Positions 45,577 through 55,770 of a stretch of DNA of 64,000 bases are shown in pieces (the first letter of the stretch is position 1; each line of letters begins with the position of its first letter). Made by a program: the position numbers and the translations under genes. The stretch lies in NCBI RefSeq assembly GCF_004151485.1, contig NZ_SBFF01000002.1:186001-250000 (forward strand), given 5' to 3'. The notes under the pieces were generated by a model. The model was not told the DNA's origin. It worked only from the letters and a program-made list of their open reading frames with translations, and did not search any database. The DNA comes from Sphingosinicella sp. CPCC 101087. Lineage in GTDB: Bacteria > Pseudomonadota > Alphaproteobacteria > Sphingomonadales > Sphingomonadaceae.

Positions 45577-46941
45577 GTGGTTCAGCCGCAATCGGGCATT
45601 TTGGGGATCGCCGAAGCTGTGGCGCGGGGGGAGCGCACCGCGGAACAGGAGGCGCGCGCCGCCCTCGACCGGGCGGAGCGCCTGGCGTGGACCGGCGCCC
45701 TGGTGTCGATCGATCCGGATCCGGTACTGCGAGCGGCGCGCGCCATCGACCGGGCACGTACGGCGGGTGAACGGCTGGGGCCGCTGGCCGGCGTGCCTTT
45801 CGTCGTGAAGGACAATATCGATGCGGCGGGTTGGCCGACGACCGCCTGCACGCCCGCTTTGCAATCGAACCGACCGGCACGAGATGCGGTGACGGTCGCC
45901 CGCCTCAAGGCGGCCGGTGCCGTGGTGATCGGCAAGGCCGTCATGCACGAGCTCGCCATGGGCGGGACGAGCTGCAATCCGCACATGCCACCGGTCCGAA
46001 ACCCGATCGCGCCCGATCGGATCGCCGGCGGCAGCAGCGGCGGGACGGCCGCGGCCATCGCCGCCGGCATCGCACCCTTCGGACTCGGCAGCGATACCGG
46101 CGGCTCCGTTCCGATACCGGCTGCCCTGTGCGGCATTGCCGGGCTGCGGCCGTCGATGCAGCGCTACCCGACCGCAGGCCTTCTGATGTCGAACCCGTCG
46201 CGCGACGTGATCGGCCCGATGGCCGGAAGCGCCGACGAACTGCGGGTCATCGACGCGGTCATGGCCGGGGGATCGCCGCGCGCGCTTCTGCCGCTCGGGT
46301 CCGTTCGCCTTGCATTGCCGCGCACCTACTTCTGGGAGGGTGCGGACGAGACGGTCCGCTCGTTTCTCTCCGTCGTCCTTGATCGCCTTGTCCGCGCAGG
46401 GGCGCAGATAGTGGAGTTCGAAATCGGGGAGGTGGAGCGGCTGAATCAGGAGGCCGGCGCGGCCTTGCGCAACGAGCCCGCTACCGCCCTGGCCGAATCA
46501 TTGTCGCGCCTCGAGCCGCCGCTCTCGGTGGAGGCGGTGCAAGCTGCGACCGGCTCACCCGCGATTGCAGAACGGCTCGGCGGGATGCTGGCCGGCGCGG
46601 CTGCGCTTCGTCCCATCGAAGAGTCCCTGCCACTCAGGCTACGCCTGCGAGACGCGCTCATTGCGCCTCTGGATCGGCTCGGGGCGGCCGCGTGGCTGGT
46701 CCCGGCTACGCCGTTGACGGCCGTCCCAATCGGCACCGAGCGTCTGGCGATCGACAGCCGGGATGCGGACTTCTTCAGCTATACCCGTTCGACGCTTCCC
46801 GCCGCGAATGCCGGCCTTCCATTTCTCACCATCAATGCCGGCACGAGGGACGGACTTCCCATCGGGCTAGGGATGATTGGCCGCGCCGGCGAGGATGCCA
46901 GCTTGCTGGCGATCGGCGCCGCGTGCGAACGGGTCCTCTGA
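45577..46941 (+). CDS. Amidase-signature family hydrolase
   Basis: 454 residues from the GTG at 45577. The Ser-cisSer-Lys triad is visible: K78 in VPFVVKDNID, S153/S154 in AGGSSGGTAAAIAAG, and S177 in GSDTGGSVPIPAALCG (consensus usually SIRxPA). I chose GTG 45577 because GGGAGG lies seven bases upstream; in-frame ATGs at 45484 and 45523 have weak ribosome sites. The family hydrolyses amides, including allophanate, indoleacetamide and nylon cyclic dimers; substrate unknown. Divergent from the LuxR gene and 117 bp before AlaX. Confidence 0.88.
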   Translation: MVQPQSGILGIAEAVARGERTAEQEARAALDRAERLAWTGALVSIDPDPVLRAARAIDRARTAGERLGPLAGVPFVVKDNIDAAGWPTTACTPALQSNRPARDAVTVARLKAAGAVVIGKAVMHELAMGGTSCNPHMPPVRNPIAPDRIAGGSSGGTAAAIAAGIAPFGLGSDTGGSVPIPAALCGIAGLRPSMQRYPTAGLLMSNPSRDVIGPMAGSADELRVIDAVMAGGSPRALLPLGSVRLALPRTYFWEGADETVRSFLSVVLDRLVRAGAQIVEFEIGEVERLNQEAGAALRNEPATALAESLSRLEPPLSVEAVQAATGSPAIAERLGGMLAGAAALRPIEESLPLRLRLRDALIAPLDRLGAAAWLVPATPLTAVPIGTERLAIDSRDADFFSYTRSTLPAANAGLPFLTINAGTRDGLPIGLGMIGRAGEDASLLAIGAACERVL

Positions 46942-47058
46942 TACGACGTTGCGACGGCCGGCGCCGGTTGCCGATCGGAGCGTCTGCCCGGATCGGGTTG
47001 AACCGGAGTTCCAGGCGAGCGCGGGCCGCGCTAGAATGTCGCCGCGCAAGGAGGGGCA

Positions 47059-47772
47059 ATGGCCGACTATCTTTACCACCGCGAGCCCGACACCCTTGTC
47101 TTCGAGACCGAGATCGTTGCCCGCCGCCCGGGCGCGGTGCGGCTCGAGCGCTCCTTCCTTCATCCGGGCGGCGGCGGTCAGGTGTCCGATCGGGCGATGC
47201 TCGTTCATGCCAGCGGAACCCTCGCGATCGTGGGAGTCGCCGTGGAGGACGGACTCTATTGGCACCTGCTCGACCGCGACGAGGCGGTCGACTGGAAGGT
47301 CGAGATCCGGATAGACGCTGCACACCGCGCGACCCTGTCGCAGCTGCACACGGGCAGCCACGTCCTGAACGCACTCGTCTTCCGCCGCTTTGCGGGCGCC
47401 CTCGTCACCGGCGCACAGATCAATGGCGACGGGTCCGGGCGGATGGACTTCGACCTTCCCGGCTTCGACAACGACCGGCTTCGGGGGCTGGAGGAGGAAA
47501 TCAACGCCGTGATCGCCGCCGATCTTCCGGTCCGGACCCGCTACGTACCTTTTGACGAGGCGCGATCGACCCCCGGACTGATCCGCAGCGCTGCGGTCGC
47601 GCCGCCGCCAAGCGCCGACGGAATGGTGCGGATCGTGGAGATAGAGAATCTCGACGCCCAGGCCTGCGGCGGTACCCATCTTACCAGCACCGCCCAGTCG
47701 CGGCCGATCCGCATCACCAAGGTGGAGAATAAGGGCCGGCACAATCGCCGCGTCCGTTTCGCGCTCGACTGA
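47059..47772 (+). CDS. Alanyl-tRNA editing protein AlaX
   Basis: 237 residues. Stand-alone relative of the AlaRS editing domain, hydrolysing Ser- or Gly-tRNA(Ala). Zinc ligands H97 and H101 in LHTGSHVLNAL and C203 and H207 in AQACGGTHLTST are intact. The N-terminal beta-barrel (FLHPGGGGQVSDRA) is present, as in the longer AlaX forms. AAGGAGGGGCA precedes the ATG. It follows the amidase on the same strand, an association I take up in the findings. Confidence 0.92.
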   Translation: MADYLYHREPDTLVFETEIVARRPGAVRLERSFLHPGGGGQVSDRAMLVHASGTLAIVGVAVEDGLYWHLLDRDEAVDWKVEIRIDAAHRATLSQLHTGSHVLNALVFRRFAGALVTGAQINGDGSGRMDFDLPGFDNDRLRGLEEEINAVIAADLPVRTRYVPFDEARSTPGLIRSAAVAPPPSADGMVRIVEIENLDAQACGGTHLTSTAQSRPIRITKVENKGRHNRRVRFALD

Positions 47773-47811
47773 CGGCGGCCGCGTCCGGGGGGACGCAGCC
47801 GCCGGCGGCGA

Positions 47812-49329
47812 TCAGCCCAGAAGCTGAGTCACGAGGCTGGCCGGATCCAGGGCGCCGCTGTCGGCATAGCCACCGCCATAACCATAAGGATCGGCGTAGC
47901 CATAGGGATCCGCTCCGCCCAGGCCGAGCGCCGCGCCGTCCAGGTCGTACCCACCGAGCGGGTCGCCGCCGAGCAGGCTGCCGCCGAGGCCGCCCCCGCC
48001 AAGCAGTCCGCTGCCGAAGATCGAGGCGATCGATCCGCCGAGGCCGCCGCCGGACAGCGGGTCGCCATAGCCCATGCTTCCGCCATAGGGGTCGCCATAG
48101 CCATAGCCGGAATTCGCCGCATAGGGATCGCCATATCCATAAGCGGGGTCGCTTCCATAAGGCGCGCTATAGCCGTAGGCGAGGCCCGTATCGGCGGGGT
48201 AGCTCGCGCCATATGGATCGCTGGCGCCGCCGAGCAGCCCACCTAGTCCGCCGGCGTCGCCGCCGAGCATCTGCCCGAGGACGAGCGGGAGCATGGCGCC
48301 GAGGATGCCGCCCAGGCCGCCGCCGCCGCCGCCGAACAGGCCGCTGCCCGAATCCGAATATTCCGGCGCATAATGATCATAGCCGGCCGGGACGTAGCGG
48401 ACCACCGGTTCCGCCCGATAGACATAGCGGGGCGCAGCATCGCGGTAACGGACCGGCTCCGAATAGGACCAGCCATCATATGCGCGCGATTCGTAGGCTC
48501 GGGCCGTGCGAAGCTGCGCCAGCTGCCGCCGCCGCTCGGCCTGCGAGTGGCGGGCCCGATCGGCTCTGAGCCGGGCGATCCGGCTGCGCTGGAGCTGCTC
48601 GCGTTGCTCGGCGCGTCGCTCGGCGAGATAGCGGCGGTCGGTTCGGGCGTCACGACGACGCGCCTGGCGCTGAGCCAGGCGCCGCGCGTGCTGGCGCTGC
48701 TCCACCGCGGCGCGCGATCGAAGCGCATCCTGGCGCCGCTCGGCGAGCCGGCGCGCGCGCTGCCGCTGCGCGGAGACCTGCCGCGCCTGCTGGCGCCGAT
48801 CCACAAGCTGCCGTGCCCGTTGCGCCTGACGGCGCTGGGCGACCTGCCGCGACTGCCGGACGTCTCGTTGCCGCGCGGCCTGGCGCGCGCGCTGGCGCTG
48901 GGAGGAGGCCCGCGCCTGTCGCGTCTCGCGACGTTCCGCGGCGGCCCGACGGGCTTGGCGACGCTCGGCCGCCACCTGGCGCTGGCGGCTCGCGGCCGCA
49001 GCACGCGACCGCGTCCGGCGATTCTCCGCCGCGTCGTCGCGCCGGTCCGCGCGCCGGGCCTGCTGGGTGCGGCGCTGCGCCGCCTGACGGGCTTCGTTGC
49101 GATCCCTGGATCGAGCGCGCTGACGCTGCCCGCTCGCTTTGGCGCGGCTCGAGGATCGGTTGGACGCCTGTCGGCGATCCTGCCGCACCTGGCGGCGCTG
49201 CTGCCCGGCCTTGCGCTGGTCCTGCCGTTCGGCGCGAGCCTGACGCCGATCACCGCGATCGCCGCGGTCGGCCAGGGCGGGTGTCGCCATCGTCGTGGCG
49301 AGCAGTAAGGCGATCATGGTCCGTTTCAT
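47812..49329 (-). CDS. Secreted Arg/Gln/Ala-rich protein with a Gly/Tyr-rich C-terminal repeat region
   Basis: 505 residues. Signal peptide MKRTMIALLLATTMATPALA. Residues about 21-280 are nearly all Arg, Gln, Ala, Asp and Ser (RQARAERQDQRKAGQQRRQ and similar), strongly basic and probably helical or disordered. Residues about 330-505 are rich in Gly, Tyr, Asp and Pro with YGDPY and GGLGG repeats and hydrophobic LGGLLGG runs. No catalytic domain recognised. ATG 49329 has GGAG upstream. A structural, surface or matrix role is possible. Convergent with the AlaX gene. Confidence 0.75.
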   Translation of the reverse strand: MKRTMIALLLATTMATPALADRGDRGDRRQARAERQDQRKAGQQRRQVRQDRRQASNRSSSRAKASGQRQRARSRDRNEARQAAQRRTQQARRADRRDDAAENRRTRSRAAAASRQRQVAAERRQARRAAAERRETRQARASSQRQRARQAARQRDVRQSRQVAQRRQAQRARQLVDRRQQARQVSAQRQRARRLAERRQDALRSRAAVEQRQHARRLAQRQARRRDARTDRRYLAERRAEQREQLQRSRIARLRADRARHSQAERRRQLAQLRTARAYESRAYDGWSYSEPVRYRDAAPRYVYRAEPVVRYVPAGYDHYAPEYSDSGSGLFGGGGGGLGGILGAMLPLVLGQMLGGDAGGLGGLLGGASDPYGASYPADTGLAYGYSAPYGSDPAYGYGDPYAANSGYGYGDPYGGSMGYGDPLSGGGLGGSIASIFGSGLLGGGGLGGSLLGGDPLGGYDLDGAALGLGGADPYGYADPYGYGGGYADSGALDPASLVTQLLG

Positions 49330-49808
49330 CGGTTGGCACTCCATGTCCAATTTGCAGGATAGAATGCGCGACGGGGGCTGAGTTCGTCCTGAACTCGACG
49401 TTCATCGGCCGGACATGGGCAGCGGAAATGAGGTCAAAACCGGGAAATTCCAGTGGTTTAGGCTGAGCATGGAGATGAGGCGCACGAGACAGGCCGTGGC
49501 GGGGAGCCGACGAGGCGAAGCCTCGCGCTGCGCGGACCGCGGCGTCCGGCTTCCGGAAACCTTCAAGCGCGTCTCCACTGCCCGCACGATGAGCCAAGCC
49601 GCCTGTTCGCCTCCGAGCGTGATCCGCCATGGCGGGAAGCGCCGGTTCTTTCCGGCATGGTAGACGCAATTTTCGAAGGTTTCGCTGCCGGGGCGTCTCG
49701 ACGCGCGCGTAGCGCGGCGGGGCGGCGACGATCCGCGTGGGCCAAGACACCGGTAGAATTCGACCGACGCCCGCTAATCGGTCGTTCCCACCGTGACCTG
49801 GTTCAGCC
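49330..49808. other. 479-bp intergenic region without a supported gene
   Basis: Lies between pth and the Arg/Gln-rich gene, both on the minus strand, so it should hold the latter's promoter. Small open frames on both strands show no family resemblance and no ribosome sites. A 6-bp dyad GAGTTC-GTCCT-GAACTC lies at 49380-49396, about 50 bp before the start of the secreted-protein gene, and could be an operator or short hairpin. Confidence 0.5.
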
Positions 49809-50381
49809 TCACGGCTCCTGCATCCGCAGCGCAACTTCGTTCATGAAGCGCGCATCGTCACCCTTGGCGAGCCAGTCGGCCTCCCCGGCGATCGCAGCCA
49901 GGAGGTCGCTCAATCGGTCGCGCTCCGCCTTCGCATAGTTGCCGAGGACGTGCCCGGTCACCTTGTCCTTGTGGCCGGGATGGCCGATCCCGATGCGTAC
50001 GCGGCGGAAGGAGTCGCCGATGTGGGCGTCGAGCGACCTTATGCCGTTATGGCCCGCGGTCCCGCCCCCGATCTTCACCTTGACCTTGAACGGGGCGAGG
50101 TCGAGCTCGTCGTAGAAGACGGTGACGTCGTCCGGCGCCTTCTTGAAGAAGCGAACGGCTTCGCCGACCGAGCGCCCGCTGTCGTTCATGAAGGTAGCTG
50201 GCTTGAGCAGGAGGATGCGTTCGCCGCCTATGCGTCCCTGGCGGGTCCAGCCGGAAAATGCCTTCTTCGGCGGATCGAACCCGTGCACTTCGGCGATGGC
50301 GTCCGCCGCCATGAAGCCGACATTGTGCCGGTGCATCGCATATTGCGTGCCGGGATTGCCGAGGCCGACCCAGATCTGCAC
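49809..50381 (-). CDS. pth: Peptidyl-tRNA hydrolase
   Basis: Frees tRNA from drop-off peptidyl-tRNA. About 190 residues from the GTG at 50381. Motifs: MQIWVGLGNPGTQYAMHRHN with catalytic H19, LLKPATFMNDSG, VFYDELDLAPFKVKVKIGGG and GHNGIRSLDAHIG. GGGGGGAA precedes the GTG. The frame is open from a TTG at 50489, which would add 36 residues not typical of the family. It follows rplY, a common pairing. Confidence 0.95.
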   Translation of the reverse strand: MQIWVGLGNPGTQYAMHRHNVGFMAADAIAEVHGFDPPKKAFSGWTRQGRIGGERILLLKPATFMNDSGRSVGEAVRFFKKAPDDVTVFYDELDLAPFKVKVKIGGGTAGHNGIRSLDAHIGDSFRRVRIGIGHPGHKDKVTGHVLGNYAKAERDRLSDLLAAIAGEADWLAKGDDARFMNEVALRMQEP

Positions 50382-50501
50382 GGGATCGAATTCCCCCCAG
50401 TCCGTCACCGCCTCCGCAAGCGAAGGCTGGCCCGGAACGTCCGCCGGCTTCACGCCGAACAGGGAACCGAGCCAGCTGAACCGCGGCAAGGTACGAGAGC
50501 C

Positions 50502-51182
50502 CTAAGCCTGCTCGCCTTCGCCCTCGGCTTCTTCCTCGCCGACGACGGGGACCTCGTCCGCCTCGACTCCTCCGGCCGCTTCTGCGGCGGCAGCTTCGGC
50601 CGCCTCTGCCTTGACGCCCGAAGGCGCCACGATCGTCGCGATGGTGAAGTCGCGGTCGGTAATCGCCGCGCTCGTCCCGGCGGGCAACTTGACATGGCTG
50701 ATATGGATCGAATCGCCGATTTCGAGGCCGGCCAGGTCGATCACCACCTCGTCCGGCATCTCGGCCGCGTCGCACACCAGCTCGAGCTCGTGGCGAACGG
50801 CGTTGAGGACGCCTCCGCGCTTGATGCCGCGGCTATTCTCCTCGCCGACGAAGCGGATCGGCACCGCGACGGTGACCGTCGCATGCTCGGCGATGCGCAG
50901 GAAGTCGACATGCATCGGGCGATCGGTGACCGGGTGGAACTGCACGTCCTTCGGCAGAGTCCGATTCTGGCTCCCGCCGACGTCGATCATCACCACCGAG
51001 TTCATGAAGTGACCGGTGTGAAGCATCTTCACCAGCGCCTTCTCCTCGATGTGGATCGAGAGGGGTTCCTGTTTCTCGCCGTAGACGACGGCGGGGACTC
51101 GGCCTTGGTTGCGCAGGGCACGGGAGGCTCCCTTGCCAGCCCGTTCGCGCGCTTCGGCCGACAGCGTAAGCTGTTCGCTCAT
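50502..51182 (-). CDS. rplY: 50S ribosomal protein L25/general stress protein Ctc
   Basis: Binds 5S rRNA. 226 residues: N-terminal L25 domain ([46 protein letters not shown]) and the C-terminal TL5-type beta domain ([39 protein letters not shown]), followed by a very acidic Ala/Glu tail. Long Ctc form typical of alphaproteobacteria. Upstream of pth on the same strand. Confidence 0.96.
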   Translation of the reverse strand: MSEQLTLSAEARERAGKGASRALRNQGRVPAVVYGEKQEPLSIHIEEKALVKMLHTGHFMNSVVMIDVGGSQNRTLPKDVQFHPVTDRPMHVDFLRIAEHATVTVAVPIRFVGEENSRGIKRGGVLNAVRHELELVCDAAEMPDEVVIDLAGLEIGDSIHISHVKLPAGTSAAITDRDFTIATIVAPSGVKAEAAEAAAAEAAGGVEADEVPVVGEEEAEGEGEQA

Positions 51183-51298
51183 GGCATGTCTCCAATTAGC
51201 GGGTTCAAGATATCCCGCACACGCCTCCAGGGATGACCATGAGCGGGGAAGCGGCGGCCTATAAGGGAGGCACGCCGCGGAAGCAAGCAATGACACTC

Positions 51299-52291
51299 TT
51301 AGTCGGCGGTGGTGCCGGGCTTCTCGATGTGCGGCACGCGCTCGGCGACGATTCCGTTCTCGCGCAGGACGGCCTGGACGCTGTCGCTGCCGGCCAGGTG
51401 ACCGGCGCCGACCGCGACGAAGACGGTTCCCGGCCGAGCCATCCGCTCGCGGATCCATCTCGCCCAGGTCCGATTCCGGTCGGTGAACAGCAGGCGCTGA
51501 AGGTCGGGGTCCTGCTCGCCATGGGCGGTAAGCTGATCGTGGAGAGCTTCCACGTCGCCCGACGACCAAGCGGTGAGCATCGGCGCCAGTGTCTCATCGA
51601 GCGAGTGGAAGCTGTCGAGCGTCTGGCGCAGCTGCGCGAGCTGCTCTTCTTCGGGCATGCTGTCGAACAGCCGTATCTGCCATTCCATCCCTTCCAGCTC
51701 CGAGATGGGAATGTCGCGTTCGCGCGCCGCTCGCATCAGGACCGACTCGACACCGTGCTCGGCGGTGATGCCGACGCGCTGGCTGATCACGGCTGCCAAG
51801 GTCATCGAGACGAACCAGGGTTCAAGCATGTCGAACACCGCGACGGGTGCCCCGAGGCCGGAAACCGCTTCGGCAAGGGCGGCATTCTGGTCGGGCGTCA
51901 GCCGTTCCGACAGCTTTCGTCCCTCCGGATCAATCGCATAACGCAAGATGAGCGGCTGAAGCTCGGCAGGGTTATCGGGAAGGATGGCTTCGAGCACCAG
52001 CTCGTCGGAACTGTCGAACGCCGCCTTCACCTCGTCGTTGAACCAGGGTCGGGCGTCGAGGAGGTGGAACGTGCCGAACAGATAGATGGTCGTGTCCTCA
52101 TCGCGCACCGCCCATATAGCCGGATCGGCATCCGGAAGGGTGGCTGACGCCGATGCCGGGGCCTTCGGCGAAGGCATGTCGCTCTTGGCGTCGGCAGGCG
52201 CGGTGGCTGGAGAAGGCGGCTCCGGCGGCGTCCAGCAAAATGCGGCGGCCGGTATGAAAGCCAGAGCGGCGGCCAGGAACAGCTTCTTCAC
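51299..52291 (-). CDS. TraB/GumN family protein
   Basis: 330 residues with a signal peptide ([16 protein letters not shown]), so exported. Family motifs: [15 protein letters not shown] at the N-terminus, [22 protein letters not shown] in the middle and [19 protein letters not shown] at the C-terminus; the GxxH and GHLxG histidines are thought to bind metal in this group. Biochemical role unsettled; some eukaryotic TraB relatives are proteases or signalling inhibitors. Residues about 20-50 are Pro/Ala-rich linker. Divergent from glyQ. Confidence 0.9.
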   Translation of the reverse strand: MKKLFLAAALAFIPAAAFCWTPPEPPSPATAPADAKSDMPSPKAPASASATLPDADPAIWAVRDEDTTIYLFGTFHLLDARPWFNDEVKAAFDSSDELVLEAILPDNPAELQPLILRYAIDPEGRKLSERLTPDQNAALAEAVSGLGAPVAVFDMLEPWFVSMTLAAVISQRVGITAEHGVESVLMRAARERDIPISELEGMEWQIRLFDSMPEEEQLAQLRQTLDSFHSLDETLAPMLTAWSSGDVEALHDQLTAHGEQDPDLQRLLFTDRNRTWARWIRERMARPGTVFVAVGAGHLAGSDSVQAVLRENGIVAERVPHIEKPGTTAD

Positions 52292-52505
52292 GGTCGAATC
52301 TCCTTGCGGACGAGACGCCTAGCGAAAACGCCTGATAACCGGAAGCGCCGGTGCCTCGCTTCGCCGTCCTTCCGGCGGGTCAATGCTCAACGGGCGAGGG
52401 TCGACCCGGCCCGCACGGCCTGCGGCCCCACCGGCTTTCTTGACCGGTTGTGCCCCATACGCCAAAGCGTCCACCGGTTGTTGCACCTGCGAAGGCGAAG
52501 ATCTC

Positions 52506-53375
<870 letters not shown>

Positions 53376-53402
53376 CGATGTCGACGGGCGCGGAATCGCG
53401 CC

Positions 53403-55715
53403 GTGGCTGATTTTCTGCTCGAACTCCTCTCCGAGGAGATACCCGCGCGCATGCAGGCGAAGGCCAGCGCCGATTTTGCAAGGCTGTTCGAGGCGCGGAT
53501 CGGCGAGGCCGGCCTCTCCGCCGTGAAGATCGAGACTTTCGCGACGCCCCGGCGACTGGCGCTGATCGCGCGAGGTCTGCCGGCTGAAACGGAAAAAGTG
53601 AGGGAGGAGCGCAAGGGACCGCGCGCCGATGCGCCCGAGGCGGCGATCGCCGGCTTCCTGCGCTCCACCGGCCTCGCGCGCGAACAGCTCGAGGAACGGG
53701 AGGACAAGAAAGGCGGCCGCACCCTGTTCGCCGTCGTGGAGCGGCCTGGTCGCAGCGCCCTCTCGGTCCTCGCCGAGGCGATTCCGGAGATCGTGCGTGA
53801 CTTTCCCTGGCCGAAGTCGATGCGCTGGGGCGAAGCCTCATCGTCGACGTCTAGCCTGCGCTGGGTGCGCCCGCTCCAGGGAATTCTCGCCCTGCTGGGG
53901 GAGGAGATGGTTCCGTTCGACGTGGGCGGCGTCCGGTCCGGCGCGGCCACCGTCGGCCATCGCTTCCATCATCCGGGCGCCATCACCATCGGCAGCGCCC
54001 AGGACTATGTAGAGAAGCTGCGCGCCTGCCATGTCATCCTGGATCCCGCCGAACGCCGTCGCATCATCGCCGACGGCGCCGCCCGCGCGGCCGCGGAGGC
54101 AGGCGTGACGTTGGTCGAGGATGAGGGGCTGCTCCACGAGAATGCCGGCCTGACCGAATGGCCGGTGCCGCTGCTCGGCAGCTTCGATCCCGCCTTTCTC
54201 GACGTTCCGCGCGAGGTGATCCAACTCACCATGCGCACCAACCAGAAATATTTCGCCTGCACGGACAGGGAGGGGAGGCTGGCGCCCAACTTCGTCTGCG
54301 TCGCCAATATCGAGCCTTCCGACGGCGGGGCAGGGGTCGTCGACGGCAACCGCAAGGTGCTCGCGGCGCGACTGGCCGATGCGCGCTTCTTCTGGGAGCA
54401 GGACCTCAAAGTGCCGCTCGAGGCGCAGGCGGCGAAACTCTCCGGAATCGTCTTCCACGAGCAGCTCGGGTCGATCGGCGACAAGGCGCTGCGTATCGAG
54501 AAGCTGGCCGGATGGATGGTCGAGCGCCGCCTGATCGATCTTCAGCGGCGACGCCCGGCCCGCGAAGGCGCCTGGGCGGTACCCGGAATGTCCGACGAGG
54601 AACGGGTGGCGCTGGCGAAGCAGGTGCGGACCGCTGCGCGGCTCGCCAAGGCCGACCTCCTTACCCAGATGGTCGGGGAGTTCCCGGAGCTGCAGGGCGT
54701 GATAGGCGGCTATCTCGCGCGGGCGCAGGGGCAGGGGGACGCCGTCGCGGATGCCGTGCGCGATCATTACAAGCCGGTCGGCCAGCAGGACGAGGTGCCG
54801 GAGAGCCCGGTCACAGTCGCGGTGGCACTCGCCGACAAGATCGACACTTTGGCGGCCTTCTTCGCCATCGACGAGAAGCCTTCCGGATCGCGCGATCCGT
54901 TCGCGCTGCGCCGCGCCGCGCTGGGCGTGCTCCAGATCATCACTCGCCGCGGATTGCGCCTGCCGCTGCGCGACGTGCTGATCCAGGCGGCGGTGCTGGT
55001 CAAGCTGTCCCGGCTCGGCGCGCTTTCCTCCGCGACCTTCCCGAACCTCTCGGTCGACGTGGAGGGCGAACATGAGATCACGGCCGAGGTCGGCTCCTTC
55101 ACCTATCGCTGCGGAGGCACGGTCGTCGTGCGCTGGGATTCGGCAAGCACCCCCCTGCTGGAGCGCGGGCGCTTCATCGAGGAAGCGCGGGACGTCGAGG
55201 AGGAGCTCTTCGCCTTCTTCATCGATCGCCTGAAGGTCCAGCAGCGGGATGCCGGCGTGCGCCACGACCTGATCGACGCCGTCTTCGCGCTGCGCGCCGA
55301 GGAGGACCTGATCCGGCTGCTCGACCGTGTCCAGGCGCTCCAGGCCTTCGTCGAGACCGAGGAGGGCGCGGATCTTCTGGCGGGCTACAAGCGCGCCGCC
55401 AACATCCTCAAGAAGGAGGGATGGGAAGGGCAGGGCCGCGACGTCTTCTTCTCCTATGAGCCCGAGGATGACGAGACGGCGCTCGATTCCGCGCTCGACC
55501 GGGCCGAGCCTGCGGTCGCCGAGGCGCTGAAGCGCGAGGATTTTGCCGACGCGATGGCGATCCTCTCTAGCCTTCGCACGCCAATCGACCGTTTCTTCGA
55601 CAACGTGACCGTCAACGATCCCGATCCGGAGAAGCGCAAGACTCGTCTCATTCTCCTGGCCCGCATCCGGAGCGCCGTGCATCGGGTCGCGGACTTTTCG
55701 AGGATCGAGGGATGA
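53403..55715 (+). CDS. glyS: Glycyl-tRNA synthetase beta subunit
   Basis: 770 residues, GTG start. N-terminus FLLELLSEEIPARMQ is the family signature; further motifs are SLRWVRPLQGILALLG, REVIQLTMRTNQKYFAC, LAKADLLTQMVGEFPELQG and SVADKID-like ALADKIDTLAAFFAI. The C-terminal region holds the anticodon-binding helical domain. Works with GlyQ as an alpha2beta2 enzyme. Followed by ppdK. Confidence 0.96.
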   Translation: MADFLLELLSEEIPARMQAKASADFARLFEARIGEAGLSAVKIETFATPRRLALIARGLPAETEKVREERKGPRADAPEAAIAGFLRSTGLAREQLEEREDKKGGRTLFAVVERPGRSALSVLAEAIPEIVRDFPWPKSMRWGEASSSTSSLRWVRPLQGILALLGEEMVPFDVGGVRSGAATVGHRFHHPGAITIGSAQDYVEKLRACHVILDPAERRRIIADGAARAAAEAGVTLVEDEGLLHENAGLTEWPVPLLGSFDPAFLDVPREVIQLTMRTNQKYFACTDREGRLAPNFVCVANIEPSDGGAGVVDGNRKVLAARLADARFFWEQDLKVPLEAQAAKLSGIVFHEQLGSIGDKALRIEKLAGWMVERRLIDLQRRRPAREGAWAVPGMSDEERVALAKQVRTAARLAKADLLTQMVGEFPELQGVIGGYLARAQGQGDAVADAVRDHYKPVGQQDEVPESPVTVAVALADKIDTLAAFFAIDEKPSGSRDPFALRRAALGVLQIITRRGLRLPLRDVLIQAAVLVKLSRLGALSSATFPNLSVDVEGEHEITAEVGSFTYRCGGTVVVRWDSASTPLLERGRFIEEARDVEEELFAFFIDRLKVQQRDAGVRHDLIDAVFALRAEEDLIRLLDRVQALQAFVETEEGADLLAGYKRAANILKKEGWEGQGRDVFFSYEPEDDETALDSALDRAEPAVAEALKREDFADAMAILSSLRTPIDRFFDNVTVNDPDPEKRKTRLILLARIRSAVHRVADFSRIEG

Positions 55716-55770
55716 CGGGCGCCGCGGTGGGCGTATGGGCAGTGGAGTGGGTAATGGAGTTCAGTCGCGC

